A stretch of 64,000 nt of DNA from Oopsacas minuta (taxonomy: Eukaryota > Porifera > Hexactinellida > Lyssacinosida > Leucopsacidae). A model generated the notes under the pieces. It did no database searches. It saw nothing but the letters and a program-made list of their open reading frames with translations, and was not told the DNA's origin. Of the stretch, positions 9,713 through 21,716 are shown piece by piece. The stretch spans positions 166,158 to 230,157 of the forward strand of contig JAKMXF010000337.1 in NCBI GenBank assembly GCA_024704765.1. The letters run 5' to 3'. Each line of letters starts with the position of its first letter. Within the stretch, counting starts at the first letter, position 1. The position numbers and the translations under genes were made by a program.

Positions 9713-11710
9713 TTAATTGTTATTAAAGGATGTCTTACGAGCTAAATTTTGACCAAAACGCCGTACATACTTGTTGCAGGCTTCTAGGCACTCGTTTGAA
9801 AGATTTTTCCGACCGTACCCTCCATTATGAAGATGGATAATTTGGAAAGAAATGGGAAAGTAATTTATGCAAGGAAGGTTTCTGGTTGCCCAAGGAAACT
9901 CTATTAGAATGAATTGATATGTTTCTTTGCATAGTTCCTCAAACTTATACAGTTCATCTGTCCACCACTGTTGACCAGTCTCAACATTACTGATAGATAG
10001 GTTTGAATTACTTCAAGTCCTGGTTTGTGAATGGGATTAATTGAAGATGTAGCCCATTTCAGGAAATCTCTCTTATCCATAAAACAGTCAGGCGCCACAT
10101 TTCCAGTTGTCGAAGTACCGTCATGGCTTGGAGGAATGTCCACACCAATACTACACTTGTCTTCAATGATGGATCTAATATGTTTCATCGACACTTACAC
10201 CTTGGTGTTACCTTGCGACCATCCTTTGTAACTTAAAGCTAAATGATAAATGAATTTCATGAACCACTTGAAGAGACAAACATATGCGTGTAGTGGAGAG
10301 GTGGCTATGATGTCAATATTGGAATTGGGTGGGTAAGTTATACCAACACATTGTTGAGAAAGAAATTTCAAAAACTCTTCTTCATTAACTTCCCTGAAAA
10401 TTGCATGTGCATCCTTGACAAATCTGTTAATAAGGAATCTAGATTCAACTCATTTCAAGCTTTTAATTTGGGAGTCTGTTGCCGTACAAGGTAATATGAA
10501 GTACCTCCAGCGCCATGTAGGAGACAAACCATCCTTGTATTACAAAGAGAAGGGAATATTTGACAATTCGCTTATCTGCAACCTAAAGTAATACCATTAT
10601 TCTGATGTTCTCAGTTTCTGGGTTAATGAAAGTATTCATAATGAGTTTTACATTACTATAATCTTCTTTAAGAGCTACTAAAATTTCTGGCCTGAAAGAG
10701 AAAGGCGAATTTGGAAGCTTGTTGAAGAATACTTCACTTGATCAACATCAGTAATTCTAAGAACCTTAAATCCAACAGGATGAAGCTTTTAGTAGATAGA
10801 TTCGGATTTAGATTAATTTGGTTGTAGATGCGATGAGTAACTGGCCCATCTGACCATTCTACATTGAGAGGATGTTGTGAATCGAAAATTGAATCTAAGC
10901 TATTCAGCATAAGTTGAATAGTGAGAGAAAGAATTGAATGATAAGATATTGATATTTCAACTGAGAAAATTCAAGATTATTTAATATTCCCATTTCGTTA
11001 GCTAATGATATTTCGTGCGAAATAGCGTATTAGTTTTGTAAGATTGTAATTTCACCTCTTTTTTCACCCTTCAAGACTCTTTTGAGCTCAGAATATCTTG
11101 TTGCTCCAATTTCTAAGATGTCTAACAAATACGTTGATTTCTGAATAGATATTTTAGTGACAGCTTTAGTAAATGAACTCGTTTCAATTATTTCTTTACA
11201 TACACTTGAAGTATTCATTTCATATATTTCATTGGAATCAATTCCAAAGCTAGAGCAATAATTCTTTTGGGTTTGACTTCCTCTCTCAAAGATTTCAAGT
11301 TAATATGTCCATGTAGTACCTTTTGTCTAGCTCTTGAAGTTTTTAAATTACAATTTAAATGTGTAACCTTAACTCCACAGTGGTATATTCGGAAAATACT
11401 TAACAAGAGAAATAGAAAATATAGAAAGGACCTCAGAACTAGAATAATCTGAAATACTTTTTTCGAAGATGCTTCTCCTTGAATGGAATAGGATGAAATA
11501 GAATTTTCCTAGGTATCTAGAACATTCCTTTTTCGGGAGGATTCCCTAGATTTTCGGAGTACATTGAATTTGTGACGAAGTATTTGGCTGTCCTGCTCCA
11601 AAAGAAAGTGATTTTCGAAGAGAAGACGGATAGATTTAGTGATATTTCTTTCGTTGGCCAAAGTATCATAGGCTCCCTTGTTTGTTATATATTCAATTTC
11701 ATTTGTGAAA
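9713..11710 (-). pseudogene. RAG1-core-like transposase relic (copy B)
   Basis: Fragments of the same protein as copy A appear in order on the minus strand, with several stops and frame changes. N-terminal helices lie at ~11540-11700, then SIQKSTYLLDILEIGATRYS (~11150-11090), a worn DGPVTHRIYNQ motif (~10850), a GAGG loop (~10520) whose cysteines are lost, SPLHAYVCLFKW (~10290), DIPPSHDGTSTTGNVA (~10130) and a C-terminal segment with LEACNKYVRRF (~9780) before the stop at 9713-9715. The arrangement matches the RAG1 core from the Asp600 region through the ARKLMTKE-like region to the final catalytic Glu. No intron is present at the site where copy D has one. The gene is clearly dead. Confidence 0.7.
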
Positions 11711-13097
11711 TTGTAGACTATATAATACAGATTCTAATCATTATTATGTAAGCAATATCAATACTCATTATTATCAACCAATATTCTTTCTAAAATGAAG
11801 GCAATTTGGCACAATAGCTTTGTTGTACAAAAGGGGCCAAAACATCTTTGTCGGATATCTTTGACTCCAATTATCATTTGCCATGGAAATATATTTGGGC
11901 GCTTTGGAGGGTCTAGAAATCATTGAAAAAGAATCTTATATTCATGAATGATACAAAGATCCAAAAAATCAAACTTGAAATTGTTTGCAATATAAGATCA
12001 GCGACTATAAACTTTGGTATTTTGGAGGAAATTATCTAAATGTAGGCCAACAAAGACATTCATAAAATAATATCTGGGTCGTGGTTAAAATTGTTCAAAT
12101 CAATTAAGAATTGTATGTCAAATAGATAACAGATTATAAAGTTCACATTAAAGTGGCATGTGTTCACATATAGCAATAACTTTGAACAAAAGGATATTTA
12201 CTGCTTCGAGGCATGGAAATTACTAAATAATGCATTTGTTTGAGGCTTTTCATGTCCTGTTATATTTCTATAAGGCGTCTAATAACATCATATTTCTTGG
12301 TTAGAAATAGTGTAGAATCGAATACAAGCATAAATTTGATAAATATCAATGTCATATATTCCTATCACCGCATGATTCCACACTGTGGAACAATGTGCTT
12401 AAGATATGCTCTGTAGCAAATGTTTTAATACCCTTAAATTTGGTGATTAGTTATGGACGTAGTATAGTTTCAAGGGCGTGCTTGGGGCTAGGCGGATGTC
12501 CAGCACTATTAATAGGTTAAGGAGTGTCCTACACTTCATTTTTCGGACAATACTACTGAACGTGGATGAGGTTGATTATATTAGGATGCAAACAGTACAC
12601 CAAAAGATTTTACTTCTGTAATACATAAAAAATCTTCTTAGAAATGCTGGACATATGAGAGTAGTATGCATAAGCAAAGTAAATACAAACAACGTATATA
12701 GCCTATAATTTACCTTCATTCAGTTATTGCATTATATCCCCATACATTTTGGCTTATATAGTAGAGATTATGACTTTGTCAAACTTTGACTGATTTTAGT
12801 GTTCTAAAGTTCTCTTTTCAATATTACACGAGCTCTATGACTTCAAAATAACCCCTAGCATCGATTCAAAGGAAACACGTTCAGGTACAATACTTTAGTT
12901 GTACCCTTGTTTGTATTAGATATTATTGGTCAATAAACCTATATAATATTTTGCACTACGAATCGATTTTAAGTTCGTGCACAGTGTGATAGAATGACAA
13001 TTCAGCCGTAATAGGTTTATATTTTAACAATAGCTTCATTAATCTAATATTCATACAGAGGAAATCTACTGTATAGATTCCAAATATCAGATCAGAT
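11711..13097. other. AT-rich, no recognised gene
   Basis: Nothing in six frames or as repeat was recognised over 1.4 kb. Confidence 0.5.
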
Positions 13098-14560
13098 TTA
13101 AGCCACAATTAAATACATATAACTATGGTGAAATACACCATCAAAAATGATATCCTGTACCTGTCGCTGGAAGTATGGATTAATTTTACCCTTCCTAAAC
13201 CTATAGCTAGCCAGTATTGGGTCATTACAACTTAATAAGCATGTTTTCATATCGCGAAGATTATCCGTGAATGAAAATTTTGAGTTAGGTTTTCCCGAAA
13301 GAGTCTCACATATTTGTTGCATGATTCTGAAAATTGCACAATAAATAACCATTGTTCTATTTCTTAAGAATTTGGTAAGAATCAGAGAGAAATTTATGCA
13401 GGGAAGGATTTATGTTAGCCCATGGGATCTCTCGTAGAATATATCCATATGTTTCCTTACATAATTCTTCTAACTTAAGCGTGTTGATAAACTCATTGGT
13501 ATTGACTAGCTAGAATATTACAAAAAGATTGCTTTGTATTACATCTCAACAAGCTCTATCATTTGGTCCTAATAATGAGGTTGTCTACTCGAGAAATTCT
13601 CTCTTAGTCCTTAGGAATCACAAGGCACATTTCCGGTTGAATAGGTACTGTCATGTGGAGAAGAATATCTACCCTGAAACCACACTGTTCATCAATTATT
13701 AATAGAACTTGTTTTCATTGACCTTTAAGCTTCAGGTTTGAGCGTGACCATGCCTTTGTCCAGCATCCAATTAGTATTATATCACCAGCTTAAACAACCT
13801 AAGGACACAGAGGTAGCATATAAAGGAGTAGGTTTCGAATGTAACTAAATATGTTTACTGTATAGTAAACAAGTTTATTATTGGGAACACATTTCCCAAA
13901 AATGGTATCCCGAAGGATCTTTGACTATAATGATTTCTTGCGCAAAGCAAATTCTCTTCTAAATGGGGAAACTAATTAATAGAATGTAGTTTTATTCATT
14001 CACTCTTTAGTATTACTTAAGCTCCAAATATTTCGTTGCTCTAATCTCATCGAGTAGATATGCAGATTTTACTATTGATAATTTGAGTAGTTCATATCTA
14101 TATGAGCATCTCAATGGTCTGTATTGCAAATGTTAGAAGATTCTCAATTATGCTTTTATTAGAACCAAGTTGTAAATATAGTGCAACGAGTTGTTTGACT
14201 GTTATATTCTCCCTCTGCTAGGAAATAAATGTGTCTAAGAATGACGCTAAGTCGGATCCATAAGTTTTAGATTAGTTACCAAAATATGTTCTTTAAATCT
14301 ATGATAATATCTTCAGAGAAATTTCTTTTTGCTGTAATAGCTAGCAAAGAATGAATCTCTGTCTCCGAATCAACAGAAATTCAATCCCTACCAGAACAAT
14401 TGTTTAGGGAAATTGAATAAAAGTAGGAATTTTCTCAAGTTTCTAGTTCATTCCGTTTCCTAAAACTTTCTCGTGCAGACATTAGAGATTTGTACCTATA
14501 ATGGAGTCCTGCAGTGTCTTCCTCTGGAAAGAGATTCTGGCCAATCAGCTTTTTTGAACA
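13098..14560 (-). pseudogene. RAG1-core-like transposase relic with central deletion (copy C)
   Basis: The N-terminal domain is at ~14560-14030 (ESFRKRNELET, then VKQLVALYLQLGSNKS and SIVKSAYLLDEIRATKY). It jumps directly to the TPLYATS / STYSTGNV part at ~13850-13620, so the DG...C-x2-C region is deleted. The C-terminal part follows (EELCKETYGYI, PWANINPSLHKF at ~13440-13380). The tail at 13098-13352 contains KFSFTDNLRDMKTCLLSCND. Several stops are present. It is closest to copy B: both show a stop after similar R-K-R-N sequences followed by E-N-S. Confidence 0.6.
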
Positions 14561-16904
14561 ACATTACTAACCTTGCGGCTATATGACAGATATATTGAAT
14601 TTAGTCAATTATGGAAGGAATAATTTTAGACAGAGATATGATGTTTGTACATATATATTGGTTTGGTATGGTACTGGCAGGTCCAAGAAGTGGCATCTCA
14701 ATTGAATCTTAAAAACACCATTTATTAAATGGCTGATTATAAATTATATAAGTATGAGACCTGAAAATGCGCATAACTTCACAGATAATGATAAAATAAT
14801 AAAGGTATTATGTGGTTTTTAGCAAATATATGTTTCTAATAATAGCCCTATTTGAATGAAAAGGTAGTTTACCATTATATAATAATTATAAGTCAACGAT
14901 TGCATCACATACACTATTTGTATTATATTGTAAAATATATAGAAGAATTGAGTATATATGCATATGAACAATCCCTATTATCCAAAATGTCGACACCTTT
15001 CAGTGCACTCCATAAATGTAAACTAATCGAGTAAGCTAGCGAGATTAATGGCATAATCAACCATACAATTATTCAGAAATACCTTCATCCGAATCGACGT
15101 GATCCTTTGATAAAACCAAAAGAAAATATCTGTGAAACAATCCTCAAATTCATGTTTAGAACGGTGTGCGGGAGATGGCTGCCCAGACAACATATATTGG
15201 TTTATGAGGTCATTTATTTAAGAAATAGATAAACGCTGCTTAATAGCAATAAATAAAATTAATAATGTAAATTTTCGAGTCAAATGAGAACTCCACTCAG
15301 TCTGGACAAATGCCAGGAAGAGATGTGTCCTGAGTAAGCAAAATTAACTGTAATACACTAATCTGAGCAGCATACCTGAGTTTAATCCGAGTACGCAAAG
15401 TTGATTGCACGCAATTAAAAATGATAAAATTGTTTGAAATCAAATCTGTTGTACTTGTACTTCTGAATATGATATGATGACATGAAACTGTAACAAAATT
15501 CACATCACTAATGAAGTCATTGCGGAATAATTGCACTCTAATCAGAGCCGCATTAAGGGTCGTCTGGGCGCTGGAGCAGTCTAAAATTTTATGGCCCCAT
15601 AGATCTTACAACGAAAAGACGCCAAAGTTTTCAGAATCAAATTTGCCAACAATATAGAAATCTTATATAAAACATACACAACAGAAACAACTCTTTACAT
15701 AGGCTTTTTCCAGCTCATATTCTTTGCAAATTTTCTATCACATTGCTGAAATCAAGCTTGCGAACATCTTGTGCTGAATGTACACATGTGTAGCATGACC
15801 AGACGTTGTTGACCCATGTTCGATCACAATTGGTTCTTCATGCCCAACTCGCTCTACACAACAAGTATCCAAACGGTCGAACTAGCTAAGAATCTACTGC
15901 ATGAAGTCGATCAACCACTTCAATAAACCTGCAGCAGTGTTCAATGCTCTTCTAGCCGTCTGCAGTTGAGATTCACTTCAAGCGCTAGATTGAGAAGGTG
16001 CGAATATCTTGTGCAACAAAGGCATATTGGGAAGCATCGCAGCATCCGATGTTTTTTTTTGGCTACAGCCACTTTGCGAATCACAGGACCAGATGTGCTA
16101 CGAGTTGTATTGCAGATTAGTTGTATAGTATGTTTCAATATCAATCATATCTATTTTAATTCACCAAACATTGTAGTTTGAACAACACTTCAGGATAATA
16201 TAGAATTTAACATCACATTTACAACAAGATACTTTCAAACTCTAGATACAATAGTAGTATATAATTCACAGTCTGAATCAATTAGAAACCAATTAGATAC
16301 CATTAAAAGCAAATAACAACTATTCAATATTATTATAGAACTATTGGTAACAAATTTTGATCTAATGAAGTAGCCATCACCTCTGAAAATCCTCATATTA
16401 CTCCATTTGAGGTAATCACCCCTGTTGGGACCCCTTGCCGGTATAGTATAATCAACTATGTGTAACAACTCATCTTACTGTAGCGGGCACCTCCTGTTTG
16501 CCTTTTATGGCTGCTGCAGCACCCATAGTCCACTTAATACTCCTCTGATTGTCATTGGAGACTGTCGGTTGGTCAGGTTTTAGTCTGACTAACTATGGTG
16601 GCCCGATGTTTTGCATGGGTAAACCACGTCTTCCTTCTCAGTCCCTGAATTATTGCCACAAAATATCCTAAACGGCCCAAAGCAGTTGAAGAAAACTAAT
16701 TATGCTATCGTAAATGCTGGAAACACTGCGGATATTTGAATATGCAAATGATAATATTCCTAAAAGAACTATATATCTATGTTACTCAACACTAGCATGA
16801 CTAAATCGAAGAAAAATTTTATAATTAGATATTCTCTAGTCACACTTTGCTCAATTAATAGATAATGAGCTAATTGAGCTTTCATTTCTCAATTATGTGT
16901 GCGT
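14561..16904. other. No recognised gene over 2.3 kb
   Basis: Short frames at 15297-15536, 15941-16181 and 16235-16468 overlap on both strands and resemble nothing I know. A GC-richer patch lies at 16440-16640. No repeat boundaries were found. Confidence 0.45.
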
Positions 16905-17285
16905 CACTTCGTAACTGAATAAACAATTTGCCAAATAAATTTAACTCCAATTATATAAATATTTGCAAGTCAGTTTCGAGAAACTCAAAGATTCTCAAGC
17001 TGTAGTCCATTCTGGTGCCATTATTCTAGTGATGGGCCACTTCTATCGAACATACGAAAATATAAATATTTTAACAAGATTTGCTCAAATCAATTCGTAA
17101 TATTCCTACTAGAGTAATACAGAGCCGTAAAATTCAAATTTACTTTCAGAATTCTTCCATCTCAATTCAATTCTATGCAATCTGCAATTAAATATTTAAT
17201 TACCTCATAATCTATTTAATGACACAAGTGTGGCTAGAAAATTTCTAAATGTAAAATTCCATAGAGTATTACAAAAGATTACGTA
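16905..17285 (+). repeat. Dispersed repeat, partner of 2845-3230
   Basis: Same ordered blocks as at 2.85-3.2 kb (ATATTTGCAAGTCAGTTT, CCATTCTGGTGCCATTATTC). Degenerate and non-coding. Confidence 0.5.
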
Positions 17286-17329
17286 ATTCCAAGTTGGGTT
17301 CTTTTAACCGGCATGCTCTTATAACCTGT

Positions 17330-17480
17330 GTTCTTATATCCGGTATCTACGATAAATACCCGACATCCCACGCCCTGATATTACATTTATGATAACACAG
17401 AATATTATCATGCAATCTTGAATAAGATATTATATGGGCATATTCAGGATTACGTCACAATCTTACAGGATATTAAATCA
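17330..17480 (+). repeat. Third copy of the CCCATACCCT dispersed repeat
   Basis: ACCCGACATCCCACGCCCTG followed by a stretch like those at 4106-4240 and 4675-4810 (ATATTCAGGATTACGTCACA occurs here in inverted order). Confidence 0.45.
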
Positions 17481-17586
17481 ATCTATATTACCAGGACCTT
17501 AGGAGTCGAGTATGTACTATAAATGGACTCTCTTGATTTGAACATAATTGTAAAGGAGGTGTCTGAATTAGTTCGAATTTTGAAGT

Positions 17587-17660
17587 TGTCACAAGTTAGA
17601 ATTCTATCAACTGTCACAAGTTATATTCCCTTTTTGATACTACTGTCACAAGTTAGAATT
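17587..17660 (+). repeat. Three spaced copies of TGTCACAAGTTA
   Basis: TGTCACAAGTTA begins at 17587, 17612 and 17644; two copies continue as GAATT. The regular recurrence just outside the decayed transposon at 17.75-21.24 kb could be a protein-binding cluster or a small degenerate tandem repeat. Confidence 0.6.
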
Positions 17661-17750
17661 AATAAGGAATCTCATATGCGACTTATCCAAACATTCTATT
17701 TTGAAACGAAGCAGTCCGTGTTATATTATAGTTGAGCGTTTCCATATGTA

Positions 17751-18138
17751 ACTAACGGGACATAGACAAATATTTATCGGATTTTTGACATTCATGAGAT
17801 ATATGGTGTAAATTCGTTCTGAATTGCGAGATATTTGTTCGGATCGTGTTAATAGTATTGCGTTAATTTTTATATACAAATTTTCAAACTTCAGATTTTT
17901 GAGCCTGACTGTTGACTAATGGGACATTTTTCACCTTAAAGCTTATCTATATCAAGCGAGTCAACATAGTTTCTGCTCATCTATTTACCTAAACATATTT
18001 TGTTGACTTTCGATAATAACATTGATAATGCTAGTAATTATATCTAAATTGAATTATGAGAGAACTCCTATTCCTTTAACAATTGATCATCCAATGACTT
18101 TGACTAACGGGATAAAAGAGGATGTGACTAACGGGACA
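17751..18138 (+). repeat. Dispersed ACTAACGGGACA motifs, left of transposon gene
   Basis: ACTAACGGGACA or close variants start at 17751, 17915, 18105 and 18127. The same motif occurs in the same orientation on the other side of the gene (20903-21078 array and 21230). Their position at both sides of a transposase-like gene suggests subterminal transposase-binding sites. Confidence 0.6.
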
Positions 18139-18495
18139 TGCCCCCAAAACGAGTATAATTTACCTCGATTCAGACTTGCAGTTGCCAGTTCATATGATAT
18201 TAGAAATAGAATTATCCTACTTGTGCAACCAGCAGATTGTATGTACAAACATATGAGGTACTATTAATTATCACGCAAATGTTCGCAGAAAAATTGTAAA
18301 TCAAGCAGAATGTAGATTGGTAGTAAACAGAATTACTGAAGTTCCTTCAGTTAGTGCTGGTGCTCAGGGGTATGCCAGCCCTGGTTGACAACATCATAAA
18401 CTACTTTAGCTGTAGTACTAGTACTACTCACAGTTGGTATTTATATACTGTACTGCAATACACAAATACTACCTAACAAGCTATTGTTAGTAGTG

Positions 18496-20600
18496 CTAAA
18501 TATCGATATCCAAATCCTCAGGAAATTCATAAACACCACGCCGCAAAAGAGGACAAGGTAGTACTTGAATAACCTCGCTTTGTTGAGCTACCACCTCGTC
18601 ACTTTCATTTAGCAATATTCTCCTCTTTGTCAGTGGTTTGCCAAAGCAAAGATTCAGTTTGTCTTCTGAAGAGTTGATACTAATTACAACTGCTACGAAA
18701 TGTTTGGTTGTTTTAACAGCGTTTCCAGAATAAGCATGAGTTACGATTACAAAAGATTCAGTTTGTAGTGATAATGTTCTATCAGCTACCGATCTCACAA
18801 TGGTTGGCTCTTTTGACTTGGTGGTATAAAAGGGTGTAAAGCAGTAGAATAACTTTTCATTTCTATTTCGTCCTCTATAATTTGAAACTGATGAGCGTTT
18901 GATATTCCTGGTAAATTTACACTGCCATTTTCAAATAAGCTAACAAATCCATATTTTTCATTATCCTCCTTAACTTGCTGAGAAGATATGTGATAAATAT
19001 TGATCTTTGGACAAACTTCTAAGACACACTCGTAAAATGTAATTGAATCCTTAACAATTGCTCGTCGTTGGAATACTCTGGTTACCACCTGCCTTTTATA
19101 GTGCCACCTATAGCATCTACAGGTCCTTTGCCATGTGATGTGGCAAAAAAGTTCCATATAACTCTAATGTTATTGGTTTGTTCTAAGCGCTTGAGCGATG
19201 CAGCAATAAAACGATTTTTGAATTCACTCCACGAACCATCCGACCAAATATTAAGAATAGAAACTTCAGAATCAATTAATGACTTTATTAAGTGGTTAAG
19301 AAAGACAACGACGAGTCTTTAGTATACGCAATGTCATCTGATACTATAATAGCAGATCTAGATGTGTCGTCGTGCCAATATACTGCTGTTAAGATAGTGA
19401 CCTGCGTTTTACTCCAATGAGCAGACTGGATTTCGTCTTGCCATGTTGTGTTAAAATTTCCAGAAAAGACGATCTGCATCATAGCAATATTCAATTTATC
19501 ACTTAGGTGCACTTTCATGTAGTTGTAATGAGCGGCCTGTTTTCCTTTTATAAAATGGTGCCAGTTGAAAGTAGGAAGCATTTCAAATAAAGAATTATAA
19601 AGCTCACTTGGTAATCCAGTTTTATGAATCTTCTCCATTCCCCCTTTACCATTTAAGCCCACAATTTTTTCCCATTGAAACCATCGGATGAAGTTCTCTT
19701 CTCTAAGTTCACCATCTAGATATGTCTTTTGATCTGAATCTAAATCAAGTGTTAGTGGATACTTCTCTTTAAAAAGTACTCCATCTTTGCAAATTTCACA
19801 TTTATTGCACCAACAGTTATCACTACATTTAGCACAAATTAATGAAGATGCTAATTCATGATGATATAATGGGAACCTGACATTAAATCTATGTAAAGCA
19901 CCCAAAGGAGGATGAAGTTTTCATGGTATCGACAAACACACACGTTTCTAGGAAGTTCACTTGTAAGTAGCACATGGGGAGGACGCAATGCTGCAAATTT
20001 AGACTTTCCTATCTTGATATCAGGATATTCTTTTTGCCAAAGAGAGTATGCTTCCATGATAACCATTATCATGTGACGTTTTTGTATGTGTGTTTTAGCT
20101 CTATTTTCTCTGACAGTAATTGTATCCCTTTTTCCTGGGGCTTGTCGCGATATTTCATCTCGCTGATACTGTATCACTGCGGTTTTTATCGAATCAGGTA
20201 AAGCTGTTCGTCCAGGTGTACTACTTTTCCTCCTCAAATGCCAGGTGTTTTATTACTGCATTCTTTTTCCTGGGGTTACCAGGCAGATTACGTTTGACTC
20301 GAGCAATAGCCTTTCCAAAACTAGCCTTGCTAGAGTAAGCATTCAGAGATGGAGATTGTTGCGTGTCCGACGTAGTTTCCAGAGTCTTGAGCGATTTCCT
20401 GTACCTGGCTTTTCGTTCACGCTCTTTCACTCTCCTTTCTTCAATAACTTTGTCCTTTTGCTCTAAGGGAGTGAATCCAATTTTATTTTTTTCATTTGTC
20501 TATTTTGAGCCATGTAAAGCTTCTGTTTCTCTAAGAAATCTTTGTATGAGGTGCCTGATTTGATTTTTCCATTTGCTGGCGTTTCCTCTTTGCAGCATAA
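18496..20600 (-). pseudogene. Decayed transposase-like gene of a widespread invertebrate family
   Basis: Five overlapping frames on the minus strand read one long protein of roughly 650 residues with at least four frame changes. Order: a basic coiled start (ERERKARYRKSL); SKASFGKAIARVKRNLPGN; KSKFAALRPPHVLLTSELPR; a cysteine cluster (CAKCSDNCWCNKCEIC, ~19800); PTFNWHHFIKGKQA; WQDEIQSAHWSKTQ; SDDIAYTKDSS; IWSDGSWSEFKNRF (~19240); WNFFATSHGKGPVDAIGG (~19130); and a C-terminal KHFVAVVISI...RRGVYEFPEDLD. I know this arrangement as a repeated, transposon-borne protein of many invertebrates but cannot name its superfamily. The SDD, WSDG and HGKGPVD motifs would suit an RNase-H-type nuclease. It is flanked on both sides by ACTAACGGGACA motifs. 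Confidence 0.7.
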
Positions 20601-20902
20601 CTAGTAGACGTTCTAAGCTCCAAGGGTTAATATTTACTAATTAGGAAGATTAAAATGCAGGTATTATTACTTGTATCACGTAATATAATTGTGGAATAAA
20701 CACAATTCCACGTAATCTTATGAACCTCCAATTCCAATATGTATATATATTCAATATGCAATGCCTATACTACTCAGTTCTGAGAAACGGAATTTTGTTT
20801 ACGTCAATAGATAGAATTTCAAAAATGATACTTCAAGCTTCGCAGACTATTAAATTACATTCTTTGAAATGGAATAATACAGATTGGTTCAGATTGCGAA
20901 TA

Positions 20903-21078
20903 ACTAACGAGACAAATAACTAACAGGGCATGTGACTAACAGGACATGCATCTAACGGGACACGTGACTAACAGGACATGCGACTAACAGGACATGCATC
21001 TAACGGGACATGTGACTAACAGGGCATGTATCTAACGAGACACGTGACTAACAGGACATGCAACTAACAAGACACATT
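20903..21078 (+). repeat. Minisatellite, 11 units of exactly 16 bp
   Basis: The unit ACTAACRGGACATGYR starts at 20903 and recurs every 16 bases through 21063, with TCTAAC starts at three units (20951, 20999, 21031). It is built from the same motif that occurs singly at 17751, 17915, 18105, 18127 and 21230. Confidence 0.9.
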
Positions 21079-21079
21079 T

Positions 21080-21716
21080 ATTTTTTACCTGGCGAAAGAC
21101 ATAAAGTGGAAACAGAAAAAATGAAATAATGTAAGTCCTCCTGTCTAAGTCCTTTAAGAAAATATAACTTTTCAGATAGATTCAAGTCAATTCTCACTTC
21201 AAATCAAACTTCTGAGTGGTCTATCTGTAACTAACGGGACTTCATATATATAAAATTTAAATCACAAACTAAAATTGTAAAATGAAAAGATACAGTCAAC
21301 TTTATATAAGAATATAGTTCAGACTCGTTACCATTATATATAATTAAAATTTAACTAAGGTTATTGAATATTTACCTTTAGGATATTACATGTCGCCCAA
21401 CGTCTAAATGAAATTTCGAATCTTAAAGAATTCGCGTGTGGCAGAATACTTCCGGCGCAGCATCTTTTTGCAAGGATGGTTCACTATTCTGACCACCATT
21501 TTGACACTTTAAGGTATTTAAATACCGAAATATAATAAGAATTTAGCTCTAGATATGATTGGAAAATTTGCGTTATGTTGCGTTTAGGGTGGAATTGTTG
21601 TGTTGTGATTCGTGTTAAGCCTAAATCGAGGAACTTACGAATATTCTTATATACTTAAGTAGAATACGGAATTTTGTATAAATTGATGATCTCTAAGTCT
21701 TCTGAAATTTCGATAA
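21080..21716. other. No recognised gene
   Basis: A single ACTAACGGGAC at 21230 marks the probable right part of the preceding element. The remainder is AT-rich. Confidence 0.4.

Noticed and set aside
19068-20563. Plus-strand frames across 19.07-20.56 kb
   Set aside because: Shadows of the minus-strand transposase-like relic, which shows coherent motifs.
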